NCBI GenBank assembly: GCA_002633005.1 | Contig: NMRA01000057.1 | Location: 493,567-557,566, forward strand | Reading direction: 5' to 3' | DNA: 64,000 nucleotides | Source: Phoronis australis | Taxonomy: Eukaryota; Phoronida; Phoronidae | Shown: positions 1 to 13,174 of the stretch, one piece after another | How the letters are laid out: each line of letters opens with the position of its first letter | Position numbering within the stretch: the stretch's first letter is position 1 | Position numbers and translations under genes: made by a program | The notes under the pieces: model-generated | Databases searched by the model: none | The model's input: only the letters and a program-made list of their open reading frames with translations | Told to the model about the DNA's origin: nothing

Positions 1-589
1 TTTTATATGGTTTTACAATTGTTCTCATCACTATGACAACAATGAAAATTTAATAGTGTACGTTTCGCGTAGTGCTTCAAAGAGAGTTCAGAAATTAGAT
101 GTCTGGATAGATGTAGGCGGGAAGGTTCGTTCCTAACAATTTTGTCAATTCGTTTTTTATTTCCTCTGTCAGGAGTTTGAAGACAGCAACAGCTTGGTAC
201 TGAATTGCTTAGGAACAGGGTAAGTTGAAACGTAAGTCTGATGAAAGGGTGAAAGCAACCAACTTGGTTGGTGATATATGCATGTAGTCTTTAAAAAAAA
301 CCTCGTTATTTCTTGTTGTACTTCAGTTGTTCAGAATCAAATGGTTCCAATTTACATATAATTTAGGACATAGAGTAGAATCTATTGTTCACATCAAACA
401 AGTGTTCGTCTTTTTGCTTTTTCCGTGAACAACACGAAGAAGCAATGTTACACTTGTATTTGAAATGTTCATTTGTTCAGGATTTTCGGTATTACTGAGA
501 ATAATGTGTGCTGCATTGGTATCAGCTACGATCTGTGCTGCGTTTGGGTGAGTGAATTTCTTGAGAGAAAAGCGAGATTAGCCTCGCCT

Positions 590-675
590 TCAGTAACGCT
601 AGGACCTTCGCGAGATTACGTGAGCTATTGCCGTGTATTTTCAATGAGAACACGTGATTCTGGCTAGACTTTAAC
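590..675. repeat. Interspersed repeat family B, copy 1
   Basis: The block containing cgcgagattacg, then a 'ctgccgt'-like segment and a terminal 'tggctaga', closely resembles 22786-22880. Both copies run in the same orientation. They share the order aacgctagga, cttcgcgagattacg, gccgtatatt-like, tggctaga. No protein or terminal repeat is recognisable, so the element class is unknown. Confidence 0.55.
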
Positions 676-810
676 TAGGTTCTAGCATAGGTCCAAGCGC
701 TACTTAACGCACCCCAGGTCTTCGTGAGGAATCGCCATGCAATACCGCCTATTGTGGGCATGGAGGACTACGTCGACTTACAATTAAATGCACTCTTTGT
801 TTTCATGACA

Positions 811-863
811 GCCAGACAGGTGTACAGACAGACAAACGGACGGAGGGACGGACGGACAGACAC
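811..863. repeat. GGAC/GACA simple repeat
   Basis: A short degenerate run of GACA, GGAC and GGAG tetramers (for example gacagacaaacggacggag). It keeps a frame open on both strands, which explains the spurious small open frames here. It is low-complexity DNA. Confidence 0.6.
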
Positions 864-3800
864 GCTACCAAGCAGGCACCCAAAACTGAACAACAAGAAC
901 TTATTCCAAAGAAGCATTTTAATATATCTGCTCTGCAACACATCAAAATAAGCTGGTGTAATTTTTATTTGTAAACCAAAAATTAAATTAGGAAGCCTTT
1001 CGAAAGGTTTTCGACCGCAAATATGAAGGTCCTCTATGCAAATATAAATAAAAGGCGAATGGAAAAACAATACGACTAAGTAAATAGGCCGAAATAGGAA
1101 GAGACACAAATTATTAGATATACTTAAGAAAATAAAGTGAAGTAGACGATTGATCACATTTTATTTTTGGCCAAAACATGATCACGAAATTTAAAATTAA
1201 CCCGCAAGTAAACAAAGACATGTTGACCCGACGTTTCGGTTTATTCACTATAAACCATTCTCAAGGCTAAATTTCACATTATTCAATCAGGCGACACAGG
1301 TGGAGAACACCAGGTGCTCAGATCTTAGACAAGGATAATGCCACCCTCATGCTCCTCATAAAGGAGGCTGATTTCTGGTCTCACAGTGCATAGTTAGGAG
1401 CATGCAAATACTTCTTGAAGCTGCTTTACTCGAGATCCTGTTGTCAACTTGCCCAACTTTCGTCGCATTTACACATTAGATCGCAAACTGAATTAGCATG
1501 AGTCACTTACACGAAGACTGTCTGAGCATGCTCACATGCCCGGTTCCATTCACCCTACGTTTAACCTTGGAATTTGACCGGTAAAAAGTTGTTTGTGACT
1601 TGAAACCCTATTTTTGTAATTGTGCTTGTTTTTGACAAAAAGCAGTGTCCCATATACATATATCGATGCACGAGCAGCTAGCTAAATTGTAAAAAGTAAT
1701 TACGCGCATGGCGTGAAATAATTTGATCAAATTACATACCTGCCAAGCTACTAGTGCCTTCAGCAAAATACAAACAAGACCCGCACATTGGGTGGTGGCT
1801 GGTCTCAGCAGATCTGCATTCACACGTGCTTGGAGTATGCTGTAAATCACTTTTTGTTCACAAAAAGTGTAGCAATGTTGAAACAATCTGGATGACCCAA
1901 TAGATCTGGAATTCCAAAAAACCCATTTGAGGAAGAATTTAGCATTATACCTAAGGGCACCACCTTACTACAAAATCACGGATAATCCAGTAAATGTAAC
2001 CATAAAGCTCCAGCTTTGGAATGCCAACCCCCATCTTGCGCCCACTGAGGCTGCGCCGCGCATGCGTGAAAGTTGTTTGCATTCGTTTGTTGCTCTGAGT
2101 ATACTTGTTATGGAATTTACTGTCATTAAAACTTTTCGCAACTCCGCCGTTTTTAACCGAATTGCATAAGAGCCATATCATTAGAAAGCCATTTGTCAGT
2201 CGTTGATGATTATACCAGAAGCATTTAAATAAATAGTTTAATTCAAAGGTAATTACAGACCTGACTGGTTTAAAAATATATTTTAATTCTCAAAATCAAG
2301 AGTGTTTCCAAAATGCAAAAAAATAACAGAGAAATGAACCGGAAATGTTGTATATATGACTAGTTAAGCCATTGCGAAATGATTCAAAAGATTTCTACGC
2401 TACAAAGACATTGGTTTTAGAATATGGATCATTACACTTGCTGTGCATAATTTAGTCAGGCATTCATTCAGTACTATTCATCTTTACATATTATAATTTA
2501 TTGGACGTTTGATGTCGTTTGATACAATTACATTCTTTAATAAAAATTCAGCATGCAGAGACACTTGCGAAAAATGCGATAAACTACTCCAAGTATCTCT
2601 CCGAAATTTGCAAATAAAGGTTTTCTGGTAGATAAAAACGAGCAAACATCTACATGTACATGTATATCGCGTAGCTTTCAAATGTATTGTTGATAGCTCA
2701 CCACAGTGTTTATAGCGTACGACTTTCCATAAAAGTTTAGAAATAAACTCATTTCTTCAAAAAGTAAAAAACAGTGAGTCTGATACATGCAGTATAAGTG
2801 TTATCGTAAACAAGAGACATTGGAACACATTTTTAAAGAACCTGGACTTTGGAGAATAACTATGCTTATAAAAAGAGACAAAGTTATTTTGAACAACTGT
2901 TAAATAGTTGTCACAGTCAACATTCAAGAACGAAAAAACGGCACAACTGGATTGAAAAGCGGGACTTCAGGATAAAAATCGGAACATCTGAGTCAAAACC
3001 AAAACGTACGGGTGAAATGTTCGCTGCAACACACAAAGACATACCGACGGCGATTTTTGTCAAACGGGAGATGTAACACCCGAAAACGCCCCACATCGTT
3101 TTTCGTTGTTGTTGTTTTTATAGTTGACTGGGAAATTGCGGGCGCCGAAAAAACTCATGAAATGTCCCGCTTTTTGTTTTTAGTCCAGCGGGAAAATACG
3201 GTTAGGTCACGTGGTAAATTACAATAGTGCACGATAGTACATGTACATGTATGTCACCCATTTGGCATTAGTTCTAATAGAATACATGTGTCACGTGCGG
3301 GAGTTGGCATTCTTCCCAAATGTTATGATTTTTACATTTTTTAATTCACTCTTCAAATTTTATGGTTTCACATAAGTTTGAATTCAACTGTTTGGTATGA
3401 CGTTATTTTATTTTCAAACAAATTTCACTTTGGTTCCTCTATTTGCTAAAGGTTGACAGTAAATTTGTAGTATGCGCTTCTTAACAAGAATTACTGTAGT
3501 CTAAAAACCTTAATCCGGAAAAGTCAAGATTAGCGCACAAACCCTGTTTTACGCGAATACCATATAAATGTCAACCACAGACCATGCTTTAAAAGTCCAG
3601 TTTTTGTGCCAGACGGATGTGTTGCTTACGTCATACTTTAGAAAAGGAAATGCTGCAAAGAACAGCAAACGTCCACCTATACTGTTTAATCGGAAAATCG
3701 ATTTCACGGCTCGTCGTGTACGCTTCGATGCAATATAAACTATGAATCTTAGATGTGTGACTAGAAGACCGTCATACGAAATGGGAAATAAATTATTATA

Positions 3801-4225
3801 GCGCCCAAGGGCGAACATTCTACATACGCAAATACGCACTCAAAATACATGTGGTTAATAGCATTTGGAACATGTTTGCATTTATTAAGATTTCTGTCAA
3901 ATACAATACTTGTTGTAATCAAGTCACGTTTTATATTCAGACTCGGGTCTCTAAACATGGTTTACAGTGAAGTTAAGTTATCTGATTTCGCGTCTGGTGT
4001 GTACTTTGTTGGAAATATTTAGTTTCGCCCAGAGCACAAGGGATCGGTTTTATCAAAAGTCGTACGAACGGTCGCAGGTAACTATAATCGTAGACGCAAA
4101 GGCGAGGCTGCATTTTTAAGTGAAACATTGCTACTGTTCAATCGTACATGTAGGTCAGTCGCACCATCATAAACCACGTACAGGTAACGAATTGTTTGCC
4201 AATAAAAATTAAATATCAATCCAAC

Positions 4226-4374
4226 ATACGGTGGCCCAAAGATGACATCTCGCGTTTCTTTTTTAATTATCTCGGGATTTCGAGATCCCGAAATACTTGT
4301 AATTATGTCAGGATCTTGAGTTCCTGTGATAATTAAAAAAGAAACGCGCAACGTCATCTTTGGGTCACCATATT
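4226..4374. mobile_element. Foldback MITE with about 45-bp terminal inverted repeats
   Basis: The left end (cccaaagatgacatctcgcg, then a T-rich run and aattatc) is mirrored at the right end (gataatt, an A-rich run, gaaacgcgcaacgtcatcttt). The two ends pair over about 45 bp with few mismatches. The centre holds a second short palindrome, cgggatttcgagatcccg. There is no coding capacity. This is a non-autonomous DNA transposon or foldback element, and the superfamily cannot be assigned because the target duplication is unclear. Confidence 0.8.
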
Positions 4375-7300
4375 AACGCGGGATGCATAACAGTAAAACA
4401 TTTTGTGGGCAGGTCCGCCTATTTTGTACGTACACACAGGCGCACTTGACAATTATGACGAAGACGACAATGGCGACTGGTGATGATGACGGATGGCTGA
4501 AGCTCTTACCGCGCCGGGTTCAACTGGCAATTACATGTAATTTGAAGCGAAAGTTTATTGCAAATGGTTTAACCTAGCGCTTTACTGTCTATGCTATGCG
4601 ATGAATTCACCGTATCGTCAGGCAAGTTAATGGTCGCTTTCGGGTTACTGAAAATTAATAGCGTCAATCGACTGTCGTTCGCGATTATCGGTCTTTCTTC
4701 CCAACAATTAGTCCGCCCACAGCGATAGTAACTCTTGTCGGTCTAGTAAAATCTGAAAGGAACTAATTTCTTTAAATTCGCATTTTAGTGTTGATTTGGC
4801 TAACAATGAATTATGAAATGACGTTTAGTATTATTTTTAGACTACAACTTTCTTACTACTTCCACTGTAGCTTCCAGAAAGAAAGATGGCTGCCAGTACG
4901 GGACTGCGCAAAGCTATCGATCTCGTTCCGCCTTTAATTTGATTATGACTGAACAGACGGAAACGACGAAGTCGCTAGCTACATTCGAATCAGACAAACA
5001 AATGTTACGTAACATTTTAATGACTTAATGTGCAACTACTGTGTTCTGTTGAATCAAGTTTCGTTCTATCTAATTATACATGTAATAGCGGAGAGCAATT
5101 ATTTCTGTGCCGACTGTCTGTAAGTTACAGGTTTTGATAGAATGTACATTCACAAGAATTTCGCAAAAGTCTAGATTGCTGAGTAACATTTTAGACGCTT
5201 ACATTTGCGGCGAGCGACTGCTTGAGTAAGTAAAAAATCGACAGTATCAAAAGAACATAAATCATATTTGACCCTCGAATCTAGCAACGCTGTCTTTGGG
5301 TTCAGACACATCAGTCTCCATGACCAAAACGACAAGATGGCCGGCTCATCAACGAAAGCGATCATCCATCTGATTTGTGAAAATAAAGCTCGTCAAATGT
5401 TTGGGAACACCTAGATCATTCAGGTTTTGGATTTTTCATGTTTTTAGCAAGCGAATAACTGATTACGTAGGCAAAACTCATGTCCCGGAGCACAAAATTT
5501 GAAGAATTTCCACGACTCTAATCCAATTCTTGCTGCCCAAGGTTTTCTACTTCGCTTTACTTGTCTCGGAATATAAATCTGCACGTTCAAATATCAAAAC
5601 CTCAATAATCAGTCATGAACTTATGAAAATACAAACAACTATCGTTTTGTCCATAAAAACATGACCTCGTAAATCCAGTCAAGCATAACCACGGATACTC
5701 ATGAGGACGAAATCTGAAAAGTGAGGTTGACTTATTTCTTAATGTACGTAATTCATTATGAATAGAATAGTCACGTCTCAGATTAATCAACCATGAACTT
5801 AATGCGCCTTAAAATAAATCTCAGTTGAAAACGTGTATTTGTAAAATAAATGAGCAAGACAATTAAAAAAATGGTCTGTCATTCTCTGATTTATTTTGTC
5901 ATCGTCACTTCAGCATGTTCCGACAAATACTAAAACAACATTGATCTACTTATATAGTGAGGTCAGGGTGAACTCTCGCTACAGAAAAGCAATAGTTGAG
6001 GTTCGTGTTTATGCTAGTAACGAATCTGGTAATATTTTCCATTGCAAAGTTATGAAATTGCCCAAAATCAAAACAAAATGACCGCAAGTTTCGTTGTCTT
6101 AATTATTACTCAGTAATTTAATCAATCAACAAACCAATTTGAAATGTTCCGACCTTATGACGCAGTAGACATTGTCTGTAAGTTGACTGGATTGTTCGAC
6201 AGCAGTTCAAGATAGGAATGATTAACGTGACAATGTTCTTGAAAGCGCTTTAGTTAAGTATTCAGTATTCAGCATTGACAGCTAAACAGCGGAAAAATGC
6301 AGTTTAAGTTTATCATTGTTGGAAATAACCAGTAACAGCTGCCACATAGACATGACAACAAATGATTTCATGTTAAAAATTTAAAGGTACTCTTTCCTTT
6401 AAATCACCAATTTAGAATACACGATGAGTTTCGTTGGAATTTCAGGGAGTATTCCCATACAGACCACGTCATTCAAATCAGGTCAACTTTAACAAGAAGC
6501 AGCGTAAATCGCCAACTAACTAGCTTCTGGCACATATAGTTGAAGGAACGAATAAACAACTTTATTGCATGTTCTAAAAATGCTCATGTACAAAAATAAA
6601 ACAATACACTCTTTGGTTTTCTTAAAACAACTAGGACTGGGTGGGTAGTCTCTCACACTGCCTAACGGAGTAATGCACCAGCGCGTGTGCAGACAAAAAA
6701 CATCGAATGCTCATCCAGCACTTCCAAAATCACGGCAACACGTATACCTACTTACAGTTGTACACATTGATAAAAGTAAAAGCGATTTACGGAGCATAAA
6801 AGCATCAGATGCATGTCGATAAATGTTTGCAGAAAGCTCTTGTTCGGTATCCCATGTTTACCCCCTTAATGACGGAGTACTGAATTTTTCATGCGCATAA
6901 TCGATAGCTAGACAATAGGACGACAATTTGAAACTACGGCGGTATCGACCCATTAGGAAGGCAAAGAGCTCACTGGCAGGATGAATATTTTAATAATGCA
7001 AGTGTAAGTAGAACGGTGAACTCACCTGGGTCTCATGAATAGTGATAGATAAACTGATGAACATTACGTGTGCTCTTGCGTGACTTGTGTCCGTGTTAGC
7101 TAAATATGCCTGGGGATTTGTATGGGCGTTGTTTTCGATTTGTACCGAACTCCTGGAATTAGTTGACGTATACTAAGATATTAGTCATATTTATGAATTT
7201 TGTAGGTGACACCAGCAACTGTGAATCTGTCTGAATGCCATTGCCTCAGCGTCACAATTAATTTGCGATGTTATAATTTGGTCTGAATGGTTTTGTCATT

Positions 7301-7392
7301 GTGATCGTTCCACTACTGGGGTTCATGTAGTGACAGACGAACTTTGGAAGTACACGCCAGCGTCGCGTTGTGACATAGGATCACTGACAGAA

Positions 7393-10300
7393 ATGAATCT
7401 CTTCCCAAAGGTAAGTTTTAAAGTGAAAATACGTCTGCTTCTAGCAATGATGCACGCTGTGTCGCTGTTGACGGGCAACCGGGCAAAGAACCCCTATTGC
7501 GGATATTTCCATGATATAGTAGGAAACGTCGAAATATTTTTAAGTCAAGGCAGATTGTCTTAACATTGCGTTAACTTGCGTTGCCTGAGTAGATGGCCGA
7601 CCGTGACACGTTTCTTAGGCGATATGGTGAGGCAGATGATTACCTGAAACCAAACTCGCTATCAGAACATCTCAAAGTGAATAAACATTTTGATGAAACG
7701 GGTTGAAGAGAGGCGAAAATGACAACTTTGGTAAACAAGTCTCAAATACGAACAGGCTCTGAGTGTAGGGCCTTTAGTTTCTTCCAACTCAGTCGGCTTC
7801 TCTCCTGTTTTAGAAATCTTCTGATGAACTACATGCGCCTTGAGGGACAGTGCCCTTTCACTTTCAACATTTTGTTGAAATTTCAAACTCTGAATGTCTA
7901 AAAAGAATACTTGGTTCGCATTCTTCAGAATCAAGAAAACGACAATACTTTTTACGAACAAATCCACATTTAGTACACTGCACAAGTTGTAGGCAGGTCT
8001 CAATAGTCTCTTCAGTGAGGTTGTTAGGGACAGTCGAGACGCCTACTCGGGGTACATGTGGAGGTATTTTGTCCCGTCAGGCATTTTCTCGACGACCCTA
8101 TATTTTACTTTCTCGGGTTATTATCAGTTTTTATCTTTAGACCATCGGTCAAATCGTCTCTGGTCGGTAAAAAACGTCCTCATAGAAGAAGAAATTCGTC
8201 TCCTGGTATTGTATCGGACAGGGTACCATTTCTTGTTGTCTTGGGTAAGGCTAGCCTTTTCCCGGTTACCAAAATTTCGGTCTGGATTATGTGGCGGTAT
8301 CTCATGGACCATTTTTGGAAGAGAACTCCTGGTGATAGAATACAATATTGCACTGAATATAATCATTAAAGGCATCGTTATTTCTTCATTATAATATTTA
8401 TGCTCTAATAGCACTGATATTGTATCAGGACGCTCTCGCATCCTTCAGTATGGTTTTTGGAGATGTCGATTTGGTCACTCGCTAAGGTAAACCATTTGAA
8501 ACTTGTGAATACCATCGACAATTCGGAATGGAAGTCTGCCCATAGAACCACCGCCACGATATGTTCAAGACAAATGCATAAGGATTGGTCAGGACTTTAT
8601 TGGCATGTCTTGGTATTTAGTCAAATATCTGCAAACATTTAGGTTTATCTCATTACGTGACCTCGACTTTTTAATAAAATTTAGCAATGGCACATGGAAA
8701 TGAATGGCACACCAAATCGACGGTATCAATTTTTATTCCATGTAAATTTCAAGATGAAACCTCAAAGAAGCTGCAACAGTTTTCTAATTATCATTTCATT
8801 TTCGCTTTATGCAACCCTTGAACTTCATCATGAAAAGTTCTATTTTTGACAAACCCTCGTGCAAAAATGGAACATTCTAATACACTTCGTAACAGTGCGT
8901 ATAACAGTATCTGAAAATTTCATGAATCCTATCGATCTTTTCTCAGATATGATGTTCCAAAGTTAGCCAAATTTAGACATTTTTCCAAGGTCTTACATAA
9001 ACTTAACCTCGCCTGTATTTCCAAAGGGGCTAATGTACGAAAGCCTTATAACAGATTTTCTTGTTATTGCAGGATATTGTACTATTTCCGCTACTTATGC
9101 TTTGTCTCCACGTCTCCAAGCAAGCAGTACCTGGTGAGTTCGAAATTATCTTTTCGACGGCATGTTCCATAACATGGGCAGTAAACATTTTTCTTCCAAG
9201 ACCAAAATAGTTTACAGGGTGTCAAAACGACCCTGCGTAGAGTTTCATTGTGCTGCGTACCTACTGCGTCAAAATAGGCTGCGTACTCATGACGAAGCTG
9301 CTGCTGCTGCATGCAAGATGAACGTATCCATGCATAAGGTACATGTATGCACAGGCTAGCGTTGTCGTAGAACTTGAGTAGGAAAGTGTATAATGGAGTA
9401 AGCGTGCAGTGGCACAGTGTTGCATAGACTTGCGCGAAAATTGCGCAGTTGGTGTGGCTAGTTCTTTACATCAAAAGTACACTAACAATTAATCGTGTTT
9501 CATGTTGGCGCTCTTCTCGCGTACTGTCGTTCAGGACAGCCGCGTACATACATGTAGTAGTGCAAGCGTAAACTCTGACGTCGCACTACGCACTACAAAT
9601 CTCTGTCAAAGTGTGGCTAAGACTTTGGTTGCGGAGAAAAATAAATTCATATTACTAACCGGATTTGTAAAAATGTCCGAGTCGAAGACCTGCACCGGCA
9701 AACAATTGGCTCGATAACGGCTAAGACTATCATTCGAGAAACCGGGCCAGACAATTTTCAACAGGGCATAACTTTACCAGGTCACCGAACATTTTTGGGA
9801 GTGCCGTAGTAAAATGTATCTTCATTCAAATATTTTAATTGAAATTCAGCAATTTTAATAAATCGTGGTCTATAGATAGAATCATTTTACGCCTTGTGAT
9901 GTTGAAACACGTTTATGTTTGTTTATCAGAACCGACGTGCACTAAAGACAGGCTGCCACGATTTGACCACACCGTTGCAAATTTCGCCCAGTGGCCGGCG
10001 TCCGACGAATGTCAGACAAGCTACGAGATAGAATGCGAGCCGGGATACGAGATGACACTGATCCGTACCTGTGATAAGAAGTCCGGCAGCTGTCAGCCGC
10101 CAACTCTTAAATGCACTAGTAAGTTTTAATGAATACTCTAGAATCAGTTGTGGTCACCATCACCACGGTTACCAACAACATTGCCACCATGGTTACCGTA
10201 GAGGTGAATTCCAATTAAACATTCGTAAGGCTGTTAAAGCGTAAAAATCATCATACGAGAGTGGAATTCTTCCGTTAAGTACACGAATGAGCTAATTTCT

Positions 10301-12514
10301 CGACTTTCGATCACACCGAAAAAAGATATATGGGAATTAGGTATAGAATCGATCACTAAAGACTACTTTGACAATTTTTAATTTACAGAGACCATTTCTT
10401 AATGTTTACTAAACACTCAACTTGATAACTAACTTCATGACTGGCCTTGGACATATTTTAACTACCTGTTAGCGATGAATGTTGTTTTTTCTATGTTTAT
10501 AGTAGTGCTTCTTCGACTGACCACAAATAGCGTGTAATTCGATTGTATTACATGTACTTAACACGCGTTGGTCCGGACTGGCTTCAGTAAAACTACCTGT
10601 GGTGATTTCGTGTGAGTTTGGCGAGATCACTCAAGACCACGCAAATTAAAGGCTCGTGTTTTACGAGCTCATTCGTGGACGTACTGGCGTACATCATCAA
10701 ACTGACTGCCACTGAAGACATGGTAGAAAATTGTAGTATACCTTGCTGTTTTCACTCCATAAACCAACATATCCCGCACAAGTGCTTCGCCTTGAGTGCC
10801 CAGGGCAGCGACACGGAACACAATAACACATGCAAGCTTCTTTGCGCAAGTCTCCATCTTCTAATGACACCATCTGTAGCTCGACATATAGCAAGTCGAA
10901 ATTGATTAACGTGTAAAGCTGCCACCTAACCACTGTTTTCTCTCCGCAGTCATCTCGTGTCCGCCTCCATACGCCGTTCTTAATACCACCATACGTTACA
11001 ACACCACCACATACAAGTCTGTAGCCACATACACGTGCGATGACGGTCTCTACCTAACATCTGGGTCAGCTACGAAGACGTGCGAAGCCGACAAGCAGTG
11101 GACGTTTGACGACCCTTATTGCAGTTGTATGTTCTCGTTTTTTAACTGGAAATATTTGATAAGTTTCTAGGGTGAAGGTTAACCGAAAGATGACGTGGGC
11201 AAAAAGTTGCAAAAGTTATTCCTGTCAGTCACCAGGTGGCACGGAAGTTCGGTAAATCGAAAATTTACGAAAACTGGAACCACAAAGAGTTACCAAACCC
11301 AAAAAATGATTTGGCGTCCATTTTTATACCCGGCGTCATGCTTTTTTGCGATAAAATTACCGTTCAAGGTTAAATAATCTGACCTGATCTAATGAAACGC
11401 TAATGTTGGCTCTCGAAATAACTCTATTCGTCTAGTCAACGTTTAATCGACCGGAATTGCTTCCAAAACTATCTTCTGAGAATTTTCTACGGCGGAATCA
11501 ATTTGAACGCTAAGGCCAATTCGGTTAAGTAACCGCTTAAATACGCCGTGTAGGTATTGCTCAAGCTCATGCAAATGTCTGGAACAAGTCTTCAAAATTC
11601 TACGCGTTTCAGTTTTATCTCAGGCTAAACGTTTACTAAAGAAGTGACAGGAAGCACAAAGTAATGCAATTGCTTTGCACTATTTTGGTAAAAGATTCTT
11701 AACCTCCGCTTGACTGGTTCACAAAATCCAAGCTTGGCACGTTATTTGCCAGGGTGAAATTACCCTGGTTGTCGGTTACGATTGGGGAAAAATATTTGCG
11801 GCGTCGTTGAAGCTATGGTGGAAGAAGTCAGACCTTATTGAAGGAGCATTTGCCATGATCCATACACATTTAGTGCGAACAGTTTTCATCGCTGATCTTC
11901 GACGAGAGGAGATTTCGTAAATTCTTTGTTGGTCGTTGATACAGTTTTGTTCATTACTATCGTTGTACTAGGTGTTCGCCAAAATCACTGCAAATAGTTA
12001 TAGTAGATGATTAACCCTTGGTACTGATTTATAAGACTTTCCAACGACATAAATCTTCATTCTGCACCAGAAGTAAACCAGGAACCAACTAAACAGGTTT
12101 CACGGAATAATTTTATTTAAAATGTTGTGTGATGTTCAGCATTGAGCCAGAGAAGCAACTTGCGTGCTAATACTTTGATGCTGTGAATCACTTGATCATG
12201 CTGTTGTATTTGCAGTTGATAAACCCACAACCACGGTTGATTACAACGCCACTACGGAGCAAGTCATGACAACAACGACCACAGCGACGCCTGTGTCAAA
12301 CTTCACCGGTTACAAACCCATAGTGGAGAGACCAGATCGACCAAAGGCGTTTGAAGCGGATAATGCAGACGCAATCGGGGCCGCGGTGACAGTCATCTTC
12401 TTGTCGCCAGTCATGTTTTTATTTATTATCGATTTCATACAGATTGGCTTTCAGATAAAGGTGAAAATTACAAAAATATTGGCCGCCAGAGCCAAACAGA
12501 ATGTTATTGTTTAG
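7393..12514 (+). CDS. Two-sushi-domain type I membrane protein (five exons)
   Basis: Exons 7393-7410, 9073-9133, 9930-10118, 10950-11123 and 12216-12514 join in frame (741 nt, 246 residues) with GT..AG borders. The first boundary is phase 0 and the other three are phase 1, as is usual for sushi (CCP) domain exons. Residues 1-26 form a signal peptide (MNLFPKDIVLFPLLMLCL) built from exons 1 and 2. Sushi 1 (27-89) has six cysteines instead of four. Sushi 2 (about 90-147) has four cysteines and the Trp before the last one. A Thr-rich, probably O-glycosylated stalk with N-glycosylation sequons follows. A membrane segment spans about 200-226 and contains an Asp at about 220, ending in a short basic tail. 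Sushi modules usually bind proteins in complement regulation or cell adhesion; no specific partner can be named. The start was chosen because it is the first ATG in frame and yields the signal peptide. Confidence 0.82.
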
Positions 12515-12970
12515 AGAAGTTGATTTTATACACAGGCACGTGTTCGAAGAAGTCATGCCAAGCATAATGAGGACCAACTATTCTTCAGGCACGAACAGAG
12601 ACAGAGACTTCGCGCCACCTTTGTGGTCTTCGTGCTGAAATCCTCCTGGTTGACACAGAAAAGCGTAGTTGATTTTGGCCTCTGCTTTTTTGAAATCGAG
12701 TCTGTTATTTTAGTTATTCACTTTCTCAAAAAAATCAGAGGAGAGCAAAAATAATCGAGGACCAGCATTTCAAGAAACACGTTCTAAGTGTGCTAGAAAT
12801 TCTGCCGAGGACACGTTAATTAACTGAAACGTTGTGTCTTTGTTATTCCCCTCCCTCGAACGTAAACGGAGATCTGAGTTTCTTCAAAATTTTCTATTAT
12901 ATGATTCTAACAAGCACTGGCACGTTTTACAATTACGTCCTTCGTTGTTTGCTATGCGGATGAGTCACGA

Positions 12971-13174
12971 GGCCCGTTCTAAGAAACTGACTTAAGTTCA
13001 TTTTTGACCTAAGTCTAAGATTAGTCAAAGTTAAGACAAAACTCAGTCATAAACTTACGTCAAACTTAAGATCTCGTTCTTGTAACGAACTTGAGAGACA
13101 AATTTAAGTTTCATTTTAAAATCGGCAAGAATTCAAGATTTGTCTTAGCTAAGTCAGTTTTTTTGGAGCAGGCC
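12971..13174. mobile_element. MITE flanked by 5-bp CACGA duplications
   Basis: The left end ggcccgttctaagaaactga and the reverse complement of the right end (ggcctgctccaaaaaaactga) match imperfectly. The pentamer cacga lies immediately outside both ends (12966-12970 and 13175-13179). The interior consists of many short aagtt/ctaag-type repeats that fold on themselves. There is no coding capacity. Confidence 0.72.

Larger units (their letters stand above)
1..7392. other. Intergenic region, no supported gene
   Basis: Only short open frames without family resemblance or paired splice sites are visible. The stretch holds a purine-rich simple repeat near 811-863, one copy of an interspersed repeat near 590-675, a foldback MITE at about 4226-4374 and AAGATGGC motifs at 4883 and 5334. 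The rest is AT-rich sequence in which I see nothing. Confidence 0.6.

Noticed and set aside
7593-7706. 37-residue + frame MADRDTFLRRYGEADDYLKP in intron 1 of the sushi gene, with a donor-like tatg|gtgagg
   Set aside because: It is short and unrecognised, has no partner exon in phase, and is not needed for the sushi gene model.
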